Shown: one piece after another, positions 43,242 to 52,436 of the stretch | Numbering within the stretch: the stretch's first letter is position 1 | Layout of the letters: each line of letters begins with the position of its first letter | NCBI GenBank assembly: GCA_038043185.1 | Contig: JBBTCO010000030.1 | Location: 1 to 64,000, forward strand | DNA: 64,000 nt | Source of the DNA: UBA5009 sp038043185 | GTDB taxonomy: Bacteria > Bdellovibrionota > Bdellovibrionia > Bdellovibrionales > Bdellovibrionaceae | Direction: 5' to 3' | Notes under the pieces: model-generated | The model's database searches: none | Seen by the model: the letters and a program-made list of their open reading frames with translations, nothing else | What the model was told of the DNA's origin: nothing | Translations under genes and position numbers: made by a program

Positions 43242-44741
43242 GTGAGTTCTTCGGTTCCAATTAAGATTTCCTCAAAAGTACGTGTTCGATTTGCTCCCTC
43301 ACCAACAGGTTATCTGCATGTCGGTGGTGCAAGGACAGCGCTTTATAATTATTTATTTGCAAAACATTATGATGGTGAATTTGTTTTGCGTATTGAAGAC
43401 ACCGATCAGGCGCGAAACACGATCGAATCTTTAAAAATGGTTATTGATGATTTGAAATGGCTTGGCCTGAAGTGGGATGAGGGACCTCATCCTGAAACTT
43501 TAAAAGATATGGGATCCTGTGGCCCCTATAAACAATCCGAGCGTCTGACCATTTACAAAAAACACGCTGAAGAATTAATTCAATCCGGAAAAGCTTACTA
43601 TTGTTTTTTGACCGACGAAGAGTTGAGTGCGCAAAGAGATGCGGCGATGAAGGCGGGAAAGCCGCCTCATGTGAAATCTCCTTATGAAGATTGGTCACTT
43701 GAAAAATCAATGGAGCGGCTGAAATCGGGTGACAAGGCCGTGGTGCGTTTCAAGACAAAGCCTTTGAAGAAGGATTATTTGTTACAGGATCTTATTCGTG
43801 GCGAAGTGAAATTTCCCTCGGATATGGTAGGGGATTTTGTTTTATTACGAAGTGATGGCATGCCAGTTTATAATTTTTGTTGTGTCGTTGATGATTATTT
43901 AATGAAAATCAGCCATGTCTTTCGAGCGGAAGAGCATCTACCAAATACTCTTCGTCAGTTGATGATTTACGAAGGTCTTGGCTGGAATATTCCACAGTTT
44001 GGACATGTCAGTCTTGTGCTTGACGAAGATCGACAAAAACTTTCTAAGCGAAAAGGGGCAACCAGTTGTCATCAGTTCAAAGAAGAAGGTTATTTGCCCG
44101 AGGCTCTGAAAAATTTTATTGCCCTTTTGGGATGGAGTCATCCCGAGGGAAAAGAAATTCTTTCAACAAAAGAAATGATCGCTAGTTTTAACGGCGAAAG
44201 ATTGAATCCTGCCGGAGCCGTTTTTGATGGAGTAAAACTCAAATGGATGAATGCCCAACATTTGCGAGCTTTACCAAATGAAGAAATTTGGAAATTGATT
44301 GAGCCTTTATTGAAACAGGCTGGGGTTAAAACTCTTTCTGATTCTTCATGGCAAACAAAAAGCATCGAAACTTTTAAGACATCGATGGAGACTTTGCAAG
44401 ATGCTATTCCTTTATATCAAACTTTGGATGATAGTCAGTTTGTTATTGATCCGACGGCTACTGAAATATTGAGTAGCGAGCCAACAGGAAAAGTTTTGCA
44501 AGTATGGAAAGAACTTATTGCCGCTCATTCTGAAGAATTTTTGTCTGAAGCTGATTTTTTGAAGATTCAAGATCTGGTTAAAGATAAAGCTGCAGTCAAA
44601 GGGAAAAATTTATTTCAACCTATTCGAATAGCGGTGATTGGGAAACCTCATGGTACGGAATTGAAAGTTCTTGTGCCGTTAATTTCTAAAAAATCATTGA
44701 TTGATCGAGCCGACAAAGTCATCGGATCAATTAAGGGATAG
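43242..44741 (+). CDS. gltX: Glutamyl-tRNA synthetase
   Basis: Class I aminoacyl-tRNA synthetase charging tRNA-Glu. The HIGH-type motif appears as HVGG at 26-29 (within FAPSPTGYLHVGGARTALYN) and the KMSKS-type loop as KLSKRKG near residue 268. The catalytic core also has FVLRIEDTDQARN near 47-59. The helical anticodon-binding domain makes up the C-terminal third, with 499 residues in total. The start is GTG with GGGAG upstream. Whether it is discriminating or also charges tRNA-Gln cannot be told by eye. It is followed 2 bases later by cysS. Confidence 0.95.
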   Translation: MSSSVPIKISSKVRVRFAPSPTGYLHVGGARTALYNYLFAKHYDGEFVLRIEDTDQARNTIESLKMVIDDLKWLGLKWDEGPHPETLKDMGSCGPYKQSERLTIYKKHAEELIQSGKAYYCFLTDEELSAQRDAAMKAGKPPHVKSPYEDWSLEKSMERLKSGDKAVVRFKTKPLKKDYLLQDLIRGEVKFPSDMVGDFVLLRSDGMPVYNFCCVVDDYLMKISHVFRAEEHLPNTLRQLMIYEGLGWNIPQFGHVSLVLDEDRQKLSKRKGATSCHQFKEEGYLPEALKNFIALLGWSHPEGKEILSTKEMIASFNGERLNPAGAVFDGVKLKWMNAQHLRALPNEEIWKLIEPLLKQAGVKTLSDSSWQTKSIETFKTSMETLQDAIPLYQTLDDSQFVIDPTATEILSSEPTGKVLQVWKELIAAHSEEFLSEADFLKIQDLVKDKAAVKGKNLFQPIRIAVIGKPHGTELKVLVPLISKKSLIDRADKVIGSIKG

Positions 44742-44743
44742 TT

Positions 44744-46198
44744 ATGTCATTAAAAGTATACAATTCATTAACACGAAAAAAGGAAGAGTTTATTCCTCGG
44801 TTGCCGCCGAAAGTGACAATGTATGTGTGTGGCCCTACGGTTTATAACTTTCTTCATGTCGGAAACTTTCGTGTGTACGTGGTTTTTAATCTGGTGCGAA
44901 ATTGGCTAGAGGCTCAACATAATTACCAAGTCACTTATGCGGTCAACTTCACCGACGTTGATGATCGAATTATCGAGCAAGCGAACAAAGATAAAAAAAC
45001 AGCTGAAGAAATTTCTGAAAAGTATATTGCTGAATATAAAATTGATTTAAAAGCCCTTGGTTTGAGACCGCATGATTTAAATCCTAAAGTAACAGAAACG
45101 ATGCCCGAGATTCTGCAATTGACTGAAGATTTGATTCAGAAAAAGAAAGCTTATGCGGCCGAGGGAGATGTTCTTTTTGCCATAGATAGTTTTCCAACTT
45201 ATGGGAAACTATCGGGTCGTGATCCCCAGGATATGATTGCGGGCTCAAGGGTTGAAGTTGATCAAAAGAAAAAAAATCCCTTAGATTTTGCGCTTTGGAA
45301 ATCAGCAAAGCCAGGTGAACCTTCATGGCCGTCCCCCTGGGGAGCCGGTCGCCCAGGCTGGCACATTGAATGTTCAGCAATGGTGTTTAAACATTTTGGT
45401 GAACAGATTGATATTCATGGCGGGGGAATGGATCTGCTTTTTCCTCATCACGAAAATGAAATTGCACAAAGTGAAGCTGGCTCTGGAAAAACATTTTCTC
45501 GGTACTGGATGCATAACAACATGTTGAATCTGAGTGGACAAAAAATGTCCAAATCTTTGGGAAATTTTGTAACCATTCGAGATTTTTTAAAAACTCATCC
45601 TGCTGAAGTTTATAAATGGATGATTCTTTCTGTTCACTATCGTTCTATTTGTGATTTTGGTGATGAAGCTGTTCACCGTGCTATTGCAGGCCTTGCAAAA
45701 GTGTATTCAGCAATGGCGGTCGCTGAAAGTTACGGAGCCTGGGATTCCAAAGTGACGGATCCCGCTTTCGAAAAAACTGTGGAAACTTGTTGGAAGAAAG
45801 TGGTTGAAAGTTTAGATGATGATTTTAACACGCCGGAAGCTTTTGCCGCTCTCTATGAAATGATTCGTCAGTTTAACACTCAGGTTAAACGGGGCATTAA
45901 GCCAACTCCTGTTTTATTGGCAAAATCAGTGAGTTTTAAAATGTTTGTGCAAAAAATTGGTCATCCCATGTCTTTGTTCCAAGAAAAACCAAGCGAGTTT
46001 CTGCGAAAACTTGATGATTTACTTTTGCAAAAAATGAATTTGCAACGGGATCATGTGGATGGAATGGTGGCCGAGAGAACTCAGTCCCGAATTGAAAAGA
46101 ATTTTAAAAAATCTGACGAACTTCGCGATAAGCTATTAGCGCTTGGAATTTCGGTTAGCGATAGTGTCGATGGAACTCATTGGGAAGTTCTAAAATAA
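44744..46198 (+). CDS. cysS: Cysteinyl-tRNA synthetase
   Basis: Class I synthetase charging tRNA-Cys. Conserved features are CGPTVYNFLHVGNFR (zinc ligand Cys29 and the HIGH-type HVGN at 38-41), GWHIECSAM, the zinc-binding GGGMDLLFPHHENE and the KMSKS motif in GQKMSKSLGNF near 266-276. At 484 residues it is of usual length. It follows gltX by 2 bases, with AAGGGA in the gltX end acting as ribosome site. The tRNA-Cys it would charge is also in this window, at 61636. Confidence 0.95.
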   Translation: MSLKVYNSLTRKKEEFIPRLPPKVTMYVCGPTVYNFLHVGNFRVYVVFNLVRNWLEAQHNYQVTYAVNFTDVDDRIIEQANKDKKTAEEISEKYIAEYKIDLKALGLRPHDLNPKVTETMPEILQLTEDLIQKKKAYAAEGDVLFAIDSFPTYGKLSGRDPQDMIAGSRVEVDQKKKNPLDFALWKSAKPGEPSWPSPWGAGRPGWHIECSAMVFKHFGEQIDIHGGGMDLLFPHHENEIAQSEAGSGKTFSRYWMHNNMLNLSGQKMSKSLGNFVTIRDFLKTHPAEVYKWMILSVHYRSICDFGDEAVHRAIAGLAKVYSAMAVAESYGAWDSKVTDPAFEKTVETCWKKVVESLDDDFNTPEAFAALYEMIRQFNTQVKRGIKPTPVLLAKSVSFKMFVQKIGHPMSLFQEKPSEFLRKLDDLLLQKMNLQRDHVDGMVAERTQSRIEKNFKKSDELRDKLLALGISVSDSVDGTHWEVLK

Positions 46199-46244
46199 GA
46201 GGTCGAGTTTAAAAGTATTCGGGGCAAGACGACTCTGACCAAAG

Positions 46245-46260
46245 CCCAATTCTTATTGGG
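46245..46260. repeat. Short perfect hairpin after cysS
   Basis: CCCAAT pairs with ATTGGG around a TCTT loop. No T-tract follows, so it is a poor terminator by itself; it may be a transcript-processing or stability element. Confidence 0.3.
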
Positions 46261-46325
46261 AAATCGATTGAAAAGTTCGTATATTTGACCTCATAAGGGT
46301 TCTAAAAGCGCCCTGACCAAAAGAT

Positions 46326-46340
46326 TTACATATCATGTAA
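46326..46340. promoter_or_regulatory. Possible operator upstream of the L,D-transpeptidase gene
   Basis: A perfect dyad TTACAT-ATC-ATGTAA lies 79 bases before the ATG of the YkuD gene. A regulator cannot be named. The dyad is short and could be chance in AT-rich sequence. Confidence 0.3.
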
Positions 46341-46418
46341 TTAGTTCACAATTTAAAGACCAATGATCTACAGAGCAGCTTACAGCGGGCATATCTATTG
46401 CTTTGCACAGGAGGAGTT

Positions 46419-47033
46419 ATGGAAAAAAATAGAGTCGGAAATTTTTTATCAATTGGAATTATTGCATTGATTATGCTGTCAATTCTAGTCGTCAGCGAAG
46501 TGGTGAACGCTATTCCTGTGGATCCGGCCTATTGGCAAGAATCATATCAGGAGCGTGTTGAAAATTGGGATAAGGCTCCCGCGGTAGATCCATGCTTGAA
46601 AAAAGGAACTTCGATTGTTGTTCATACGTATATGCATCGCCTGTATTTGTGTGAAAATAACAAGATGGTTTTAAGATATAATGTGGCTATTGGCCGCGGT
46701 GGGATTAATAAGACAACCGAGGGAGACTTAAAAACGCCAATTGGTTTATATCCGTTATCAACACCTCGAGCTTCGACAAATTATAGCATGTTTATTCCCG
46801 TTGGTTACCCAACATTGGCTCAAAAAAAATTAGGATACACAGGCAGTGGCATCGGAATTCATGGGCCCTATTTTCGATACTTTCAAATGTGGGGATTTTT
46901 AAGTGTTCTTTTTGATTGGACACAAGGTTGTGTAGCTGTGGGTACTGATTTTGAAATGGAATTCATTTCAAATTGGGCAACGAGGTTCCCAGACGCTGTA
47001 GTGCATATACTTGATGAAAGACATCAAACATAA
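46419..47033 (+). CDS. L,D-transpeptidase (YkuD domain), first of a pair
   Basis: Periplasmic peptidoglycan-modifying enzyme of 204 residues. An N-terminal signal anchor (about 9-31) precedes the YkuD domain (about 64-200). The active site has GIHGP with His148 and the nucleophile region DWTQGCVAV with Cys171; the usual S-x-G-C is T-x-G-C here. It would form 3-3 cross-links or attach proteins or other groups to meso-diaminopimelate. The ATG at 46419 has a strong AGGAGG. The second YkuD-type gene starts 15 bases after the stop, so they form an operon. Multiple L,D-transpeptidases remodel prey and predator walls in Bdellovibrio, which gives context but not proof. Confidence 0.88.
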   Translation: MEKNRVGNFLSIGIIALIMLSILVVSEVVNAIPVDPAYWQESYQERVENWDKAPAVDPCLKKGTSIVVHTYMHRLYLCENNKMVLRYNVAIGRGGINKTTEGDLKTPIGLYPLSTPRASTNYSMFIPVGYPTLAQKKLGYTGSGIGIHGPYFRYFQMWGFLSVLFDWTQGCVAVGTDFEMEFISNWATRFPDAVVHILDERHQT

Positions 47034-47047
47034 AATGAGGAGATCGT

Positions 47048-48400
47048 ATGAAGTATTTTGGTAACAAAAGTAATGGAGTTTTAAGGGTTACAGCAAGCTG
47101 CTGCTTGTTTACTTTATTTTTAGTTACATCTGCATGTTCTAAAGACAAGAAAGAAAGTGCAGAACAAAGCCCTCATACAGGACATGAAATGATCGAAGCT
47201 GCGGTGGCACCAGTTTCAGCGCGAATAAGCAGTGACGCAAAATCGGGAACTATTGCCTATGTCTATGCTGAGCGGCTTCGTGCACGTTCAGCTCCGGAAG
47301 TTTCAGAGTCAAACCTGGTAGGTATTTTGGATTTAAACGATCAGGTAGCGATTCTTGAACCAAACCAAATCGGCGCAGAAAAATTTGTTAAAGTTGAAAT
47401 AAAACAAAGCAAAGCATTTAAACCCGGCGATATTGTTTACGTGGCATCGAGCTATTTAAGTAACCAAAAAAGAAGTCTGAAAAAAGCAGAAGCAGTCGTT
47501 TTAAAATATTTTATGGTGCAAAATTTGGCCACAGAAAAAATTCGAGTTTATGAGCGCTGTCAGCCGCCACAAACTTGTACTAACCGGATGATTTTTCAAG
47601 CTGATATGGTGGCAGGAGAAGACGATGATGGAACAAGAACTAATGTAGGAATTTATCGCATCGAACGTTGGGAAAAGTTTTACGAGGATGGCGCAAGAAA
47701 ATATCCAGCGTGGTATCGACCTCATTATCCAAAAGTGCCCAACATGGGTGCAAGTCGCGCCAGTTGGTTTGACTCTGATTTTATGCCGAATGGAAAAGGC
47801 GATGCTCGCGGTGCTTTTGGATGGTACACAGCTATTGTCGGTCCTAATGCAAGCGCACAATGGACTCATGGTACGATGGGGTGGGGAGCCGATCACGATG
47901 AGTTTATAACTTTTAAAAATGGTTTTGTTGGGAATGTTGTAAATTTATTTGCTGCAATTCGCAGTCATGGTTGCACCCGAGTTGATAACGAAGCGATTTC
48001 TTATTTACGTCATTTATTGCCAGTTGGATCAACTTTGGTTAAAATTTATGCAAAAGAAGGCTTGGTTGGAAATTTGCGAGATTATTCAAAACATAAACCA
48101 GGTTGGGAGTATATCCTAACTAAAAAGGGTTATGGCAAGGCTGGTGGACAAACTGCTGATTTGAAAACGATCATGGCAGAGAACACTCCGACATCGGAAT
48201 GGATTGAGCAAGGGCAATATTTTATCGACCAATATCCAAAAATAGAAGAAGGAAATGTTTACGACATTGATGAAGATGAGTTCTCGGGAATGTTTTTCGT
48301 CGATGAGGGGACTTTAAATGGATACCGTCATCCTAAAACTCTTGGTCGTGGTGGTTTTAAAGATCAACCATTTCCGAACTACATGATTTTCAAAATGTAA
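47048..48400 (+). CDS. Lipoprotein L,D-transpeptidase with SH3-like domain
   Basis: Exported YkuD-type enzyme of 450 residues. A lipobox LVTSAC (cysteine at 30) indicates a lipoprotein. An SH3-like segment (about 72-135, IAYVYAERLRARSAPEVSES) may bind peptidoglycan. The catalytic region shows TNVGIYRIERWEKF, HGTMGWGADHDEF and the nucleophile motif SHGCTRVDNEA near 310. A C-terminal ~90 residue extension after the domain has no recognised family. The ATG has AGGAG upstream. It is an operon partner of the smaller L,D-transpeptidase. Confidence 0.87.
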   Translation: MKYFGNKSNGVLRVTASCCLFTLFLVTSACSKDKKESAEQSPHTGHEMIEAAVAPVSARISSDAKSGTIAYVYAERLRARSAPEVSESNLVGILDLNDQVAILEPNQIGAEKFVKVEIKQSKAFKPGDIVYVASSYLSNQKRSLKKAEAVVLKYFMVQNLATEKIRVYERCQPPQTCTNRMIFQADMVAGEDDDGTRTNVGIYRIERWEKFYEDGARKYPAWYRPHYPKVPNMGASRASWFDSDFMPNGKGDARGAFGWYTAIVGPNASAQWTHGTMGWGADHDEFITFKNGFVGNVVNLFAAIRSHGCTRVDNEAISYLRHLLPVGSTLVKIYAKEGLVGNLRDYSKHKPGWEYILTKKGYGKAGGQTADLKTIMAENTPTSEWIEQGQYFIDQYPKIEEGNVYDIDEDEFSGMFFVDEGTLNGYRHPKTLGRGGFKDQPFPNYMIFKM

Positions 48401-48469
48401 CTATACTGGGGAGATGGATCTTCCTTATTCTTCTCGACAATCTGGGCTGATTTTTGTTAAAATCCCTCA

Positions 48470-50563
48470 ATGTTACCTGTCCCTAAAAAGAAATTTGAAC
48501 TTATATCCGAACACAATCCAGCCGGGGACCAGCCTAAAGCAATTGAAAATTTAGTTTCCAATTTCAGGGCGGGCTTAAATCACCAAACTTTATTAGGTGT
48601 CACAGGTTCGGGTAAGACCTTTACCATGGCTCATACCATTCAACAATTGAACGAGCCCGCATTGGTGTTAGCACCGAATAAAACTTTGGCCGCACAGCTT
48701 TACTCTGAATTTCGAGAACTCTTTCCTAAAAATGCCGTCGAGTATTTTGTGAGCTATTATGATTACTATCAACCTGAAGCCTATATCCCGACTTCAGATA
48801 CCTACATTGAAAAAGATTCTGCAATTAATGAACAAATTGATCGGATGAGACATTCGGCGACACGTTCTCTTTTTGATCGCCGAGACGTGATTATTGTTAG
48901 TAGTGTCTCTTGTATTTATGGTTTGGGCAGCCCCGAAGCTTATGAAGGAATGATGATTCACGTTGTGTCCAACACCAATATGAAGCGAGATCATTTTTTA
49001 CGTGAACTTATTCGCATTCAGTACCAGCGAAACAATGTGGATTTTCATCGCGGAACCATTCGCGTTCGAGGGGACATCGTTGAAATTTTCCCTCCCTATG
49101 AAGAACAACGTGCAATACGAGTTGAGTTTTTTGGTGATTTTATTGAAAAGATATCTTGGATTGATCCACTGACAGGACAAATTCTAGAAGAGCTTGATCA
49201 AGTTGGAATTTATCCAGGCTCGCATTATGCGACTGGCGATGAAAATATCAAAAGATCTATTCAGACGATCCAAGCTGAACTTCAGCAAAGACTGCAACAA
49301 CTGAATTCAGAGTTAAAATACCTTGAAGCGCAAAGATTAGAGCAAAGAACATATTACGATATCGAAATGATGGAGCAAATGGGTTTTTGTCAGGGAATCG
49401 AAAATTATTCGAGGCATTTGACGGGAAGAGCGCCTGGCGAACCGCCACCAACATTGATCGAATATTTTCCTAAAAACTTTATCACTTTCATTGATGAATC
49501 TCACATCACTGTTCCGCAAATTGGTGGAATGTATCGCGGTGATCGCTCAAGAAAATCAACTTTGGTCGAGCATGGTTTTCGTTTGCCAAGTGCCTTGGAT
49601 AACCGACCTCTTAATTTCCAAGAGTTTGAAAAAATGATGAACAAGGTGGTGTATGTATCGGCGACTCCTCAGGAATATGAATTTAAAAAAAGCGAAGGCG
49701 TTATTGTCGAACAAATTATTCGACCCACTGGTTTAATTGATCCAGTCGTCGAAGTAAGGTCGGTTAAATTTCAAGTGGATGACCTGTTGAAAGAAATTCG
49801 AGAGCTTACTAAAAAATCAGAGCGTGTTTTGATTACAACTTTAACAAAAAGAAGTGCTGAAGATCTGACCGAGTATTATGAAAATCTTGGCATTAAGATA
49901 AAATATCTTCACAGCGACATTAAAACAATCGAGAGGTCAGAAATTATTCGAGATCTTCGACTGGGAGTCTTTGATGTTCTTGTTGGGATTAATCTACTTC
50001 GGGAAGGTTTAGATATTCCCGAAGTCAGTTTGGTTGGAATCACTGATGCCGATAAGGAAGGGTTTTTACGATCAGAAAGGTCTTTAATTCAAACGATTGG
50101 TCGCGCGGCGCGAAACATCAACGGACGGGTGATTCTCTACGCCGATAGAATCACTCAGTCGATGAAAAAAGCCATGGATGAAACTGAACGACGTCGTCGT
50201 ATTCAAACTGAATACAATACAGTTCATGGAATTACTCCGGTAACAATCAAAAAGAAAATTCGCGAGGGTCTTGGTGATATGTTTGATGGTTCCTTGGGAA
50301 CAGGTGCGATGGACCGAAATAAATCTTTGGATAGTCGACTTAAGGAATTTGGTGAAAAACCAGATCTTATTACAAAAGAAATTGATAAACTAAAAAAGAA
50401 AATGAAAAAATATTCTGATAATCTTGAGTTTGAAGAAGCCTCTAAAATTAGGGATGAGGTCAAACGATTGCAAATCATGGAACTGAATATTTTAAGTGGA
50501 GATGTTTCAAAAGAGAACCAGAAGCTGGTCGAGGGTCAGGCGAGCGATGACTCAAAAAATTGA
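48470..50563 (+). CDS. uvrB: Excinuclease ABC subunit B
   Basis: Damage-recognition helicase of nucleotide excision repair. Walker A GVTGSGKT is at 43-50 and the damage-binding beta-hairpin region YYDYYQPEAYIP near 92-103. The IDESH box, SATPQEYE and the motif with GINLLREGLDIPEVSLV and QTIGRAARN follow. The C-terminal UVR motif (KYSDNLEFEEASKIRDEVKR) contacts UvrC. The 697 residues are normal. The gene overlaps uvrC by 17 bases. Confidence 0.96.
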   Translation: MLPVPKKKFELISEHNPAGDQPKAIENLVSNFRAGLNHQTLLGVTGSGKTFTMAHTIQQLNEPALVLAPNKTLAAQLYSEFRELFPKNAVEYFVSYYDYYQPEAYIPTSDTYIEKDSAINEQIDRMRHSATRSLFDRRDVIIVSSVSCIYGLGSPEAYEGMMIHVVSNTNMKRDHFLRELIRIQYQRNNVDFHRGTIRVRGDIVEIFPPYEEQRAIRVEFFGDFIEKISWIDPLTGQILEELDQVGIYPGSHYATGDENIKRSIQTIQAELQQRLQQLNSELKYLEAQRLEQRTYYDIEMMEQMGFCQGIENYSRHLTGRAPGEPPPTLIEYFPKNFITFIDESHITVPQIGGMYRGDRSRKSTLVEHGFRLPSALDNRPLNFQEFEKMMNKVVYVSATPQEYEFKKSEGVIVEQIIRPTGLIDPVVEVRSVKFQVDDLLKEIRELTKKSERVLITTLTKRSAEDLTEYYENLGIKIKYLHSDIKTIERSEIIRDLRLGVFDVLVGINLLREGLDIPEVSLVGITDADKEGFLRSERSLIQTIGRAARNINGRVILYADRITQSMKKAMDETERRRRIQTEYNTVHGITPVTIKKKIREGLGDMFDGSLGTGAMDRNKSLDSRLKEFGEKPDLITKEIDKLKKKMKKYSDNLEFEEASKIRDEVKRLQIMELNILSGDVSKENQKLVEGQASDDSKN

Positions 50564-52436
50564 CGAATTAAAAGAAAAAATTAAAATTTATCCCACTCAA
50601 AGTGGAGTTTACTTAATGAAAAACTCCGCTGAAAAAATTATTTACGTTGGGAAAGCAAAAAATCTAAGAAATCGGGTTAAAAGTTATTTCACGGGGATGA
50701 ATGATCATACTCCTAAAACTAAAATTCTTGTTCAAAACATCCATTTAATTGAATACATTTTAACCAAAACTGAAGTGGAAGCTTTTCTTCTAGAAGCTTC
50801 GCTCATAAAAAAACATCGACCTAAATACAACATAAGACTTCGCGATGATAAAAGTTATCCTTATATAAAAATAACTTGGAACGAGACTTATCCAAGGTTG
50901 TATCTGAGCCGTCATGTAAAGAAAGATGGTAGCTTGTATTTTGGGCCTTACACCAGTGGAGCCGCAGTTTTCGGAACAATAAGATTTTTAAATCGAACTT
51001 TTAAGATTCGCGATTGCACCGACAGTATGTTTAAAAGTCGAAAACGTCCCTGTATGACTCATCAAATAGGACGTTGTACTGCTCCCTGTGTCGATTATGT
51101 CAGTAAAAAAGAATATCGTGATGAAATTGAAGGCGCTTTATTATTTTTAAAAGGTCAAAATAAAAAAGTCGTAAAAACCATGACTGAAAGAATGAAAGAA
51201 GCGGCTCGCGAAGAAAAATTTGAAGTAGCGGCACGCTTACGTGATTCAATTGAATCCATAAAAACAATTTTAGAAAAACAAGCGGTGGTTAATGACAGTT
51301 CGGATAAAGATCAAGATGCTCTGGGATTTTACGGCGATGAAGAAGGTTGTTTGGTTGAGACCATTCATATTCGTAAAGGGCGCGTGATTGGAACGCGAGA
51401 TCATATGCTGGTGGGATTGAATCCCAATGGCGACGGTGAAGATCCCCGTGAGTGGCTGGTTTCATTTTTAAATCAATATTATGAAGATAATATTATTCCG
51501 GATGAAGTTTTATTACCGGTGGATTTGGGTTCCGACATTAATAAGCTTTTTGAAAATGTTTTGAAAGAACGTTCTGGTCGAAAGACAGTGGTGAAATATG
51601 CAACTGCAGAAAAAGCACAAAGATTAGTCGAGATGGCCAATCAAAATGCCAAGGCTCATTTTGAAAAACAAAAAAGTGCTCAAGAAGCAAAACTGCGGGG
51701 ACTGGATGAAATTCAGAAAAAATTAAATCTTTCGCAACGGCCCCTTCGTATTGAATGTTTTGATATTTCGACGTTTCAAGGAACTGAAACTGTGGCCTCG
51801 CAAGTTGTATTTGAAAATGGTCATCCTTCAAAAGACAATTATCGCCGATACAAAATCAAAACTGTTGAAGGAACAAATGACTTTGCTTCGATGGAAGAAG
51901 TCCTTCGAAGACGTTTTGCTCACGCCGAATGGGACTATCCGGATTTAATTGTTATTGATGGGGGCAAAGGGCAACTGAGCGTTGTTGTGAAGGTTCTTGA
52001 ATCCCTGGGTAAAACTGAAATTCCTGTCTGTGGCTTAGCCAAAGCTCGAACCGAATCTGATTTTCAAGCCCAAGAGGTGAGTGCCAGTGAAGAAAGATTT
52101 TTTCTTCCTGGTCGTCAAAATCCAGTGACATTTAAAAGCAATTCAGAAGCCTTGCATATTTTGACAGGCCTTCGGGATGAAGCCCATCGCTTTGCAATCA
52201 CTTATCATCGAAAGATACGCGGAGAACGAAGTCTTTCCAGTGAGCTGGATTTTATTATTGGTCTTGGCGAAAAAAGAAAAAAACTATTACTTTCCAGATA
52301 CGCTTCGATTGATGAAATTCGCAATGCCGAACCTAAAGATTTGGCTCAAATTAAAGGTTTTAATCGAGTCTTAGCTGAAAGAGTTCTCATGCAGCTCAAT
52401 GAAGATGATTCGGAAGAGGCGCCAATTGAAAATTAA
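50547..52436 (+). CDS. uvrC: Excinuclease ABC subunit C
   Basis: Dual-incision nuclease of nucleotide excision repair. The GIY-YIG domain starts near residue 14 (PTQSGVYLMKNS, then IIYVGKAKNLRNRV). A cysteine cluster (KRPCMTHQIGRCTAPC) follows near 165-180, and a UVR motif (FEVAARLRDSIESIK) follows that. The RNase-H-like C-terminal domain has IECFDISTFQGT and VIDGGKGQL, with helix-hairpin-helix at the end (LLSRYASIDEIRNAEPKDLAQIKG, shown only as its IRNAEPKDLAQIKG end). The ATG at 50547 gives 629 residues. An upstream in-frame start would extend further into uvrB without homologous sequence. Direct overlap of uvrB and uvrC implies coupled synthesis. Confidence 0.95.
   Translation: MTQKIDELKEKIKIYPTQSGVYLMKNSAEKIIYVGKAKNLRNRVKSYFTGMNDHTPKTKILVQNIHLIEYILTKTEVEAFLLEASLIKKHRPKYNIRLRDDKSYPYIKITWNETYPRLYLSRHVKKDGSLYFGPYTSGAAVFGTIRFLNRTFKIRDCTDSMFKSRKRPCMTHQIGRCTAPCVDYVSKKEYRDEIEGALLFLKGQNKKVVKTMTERMKEAAREEKFEVAARLRDSIESIKTILEKQAVVNDSSDKDQDALGFYGDEEGCLVETIHIRKGRVIGTRDHMLVGLNPNGDGEDPREWLVSFLNQYYEDNIIPDEVLLPVDLGSDINKLFENVLKERSGRKTVVKYATAEKAQRLVEMANQNAKAHFEKQKSAQEAKLRGLDEIQKKLNLSQRPLRIECFDISTFQGTETVASQVVFENGHPSKDNYRRYKIKTVEGTNDFASMEEVLRRRFAHAEWDYPDLIVIDGGKGQLSVVVKVLESLGKTEIPVCGLAKARTESDFQAQEVSASEERFFLPGRQNPVTFKSNSEALHILTGLRDEAHRFAITYHRKIRGERSLSSELDFIIGLGEKRKKLLLSRYASIDEIRNAEPKDLAQIKGFNRVLAERVLMQLNEDDSEEAPIEN

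Noticed and set aside
46326..46340. FNR/CRP box reading of the TTACAT-ATGTAA dyad
   Set aside because: Arms and spacing do not match TTGAT-N4-ATCAA or TGTGA-N6-TCACA, so no regulator is named.
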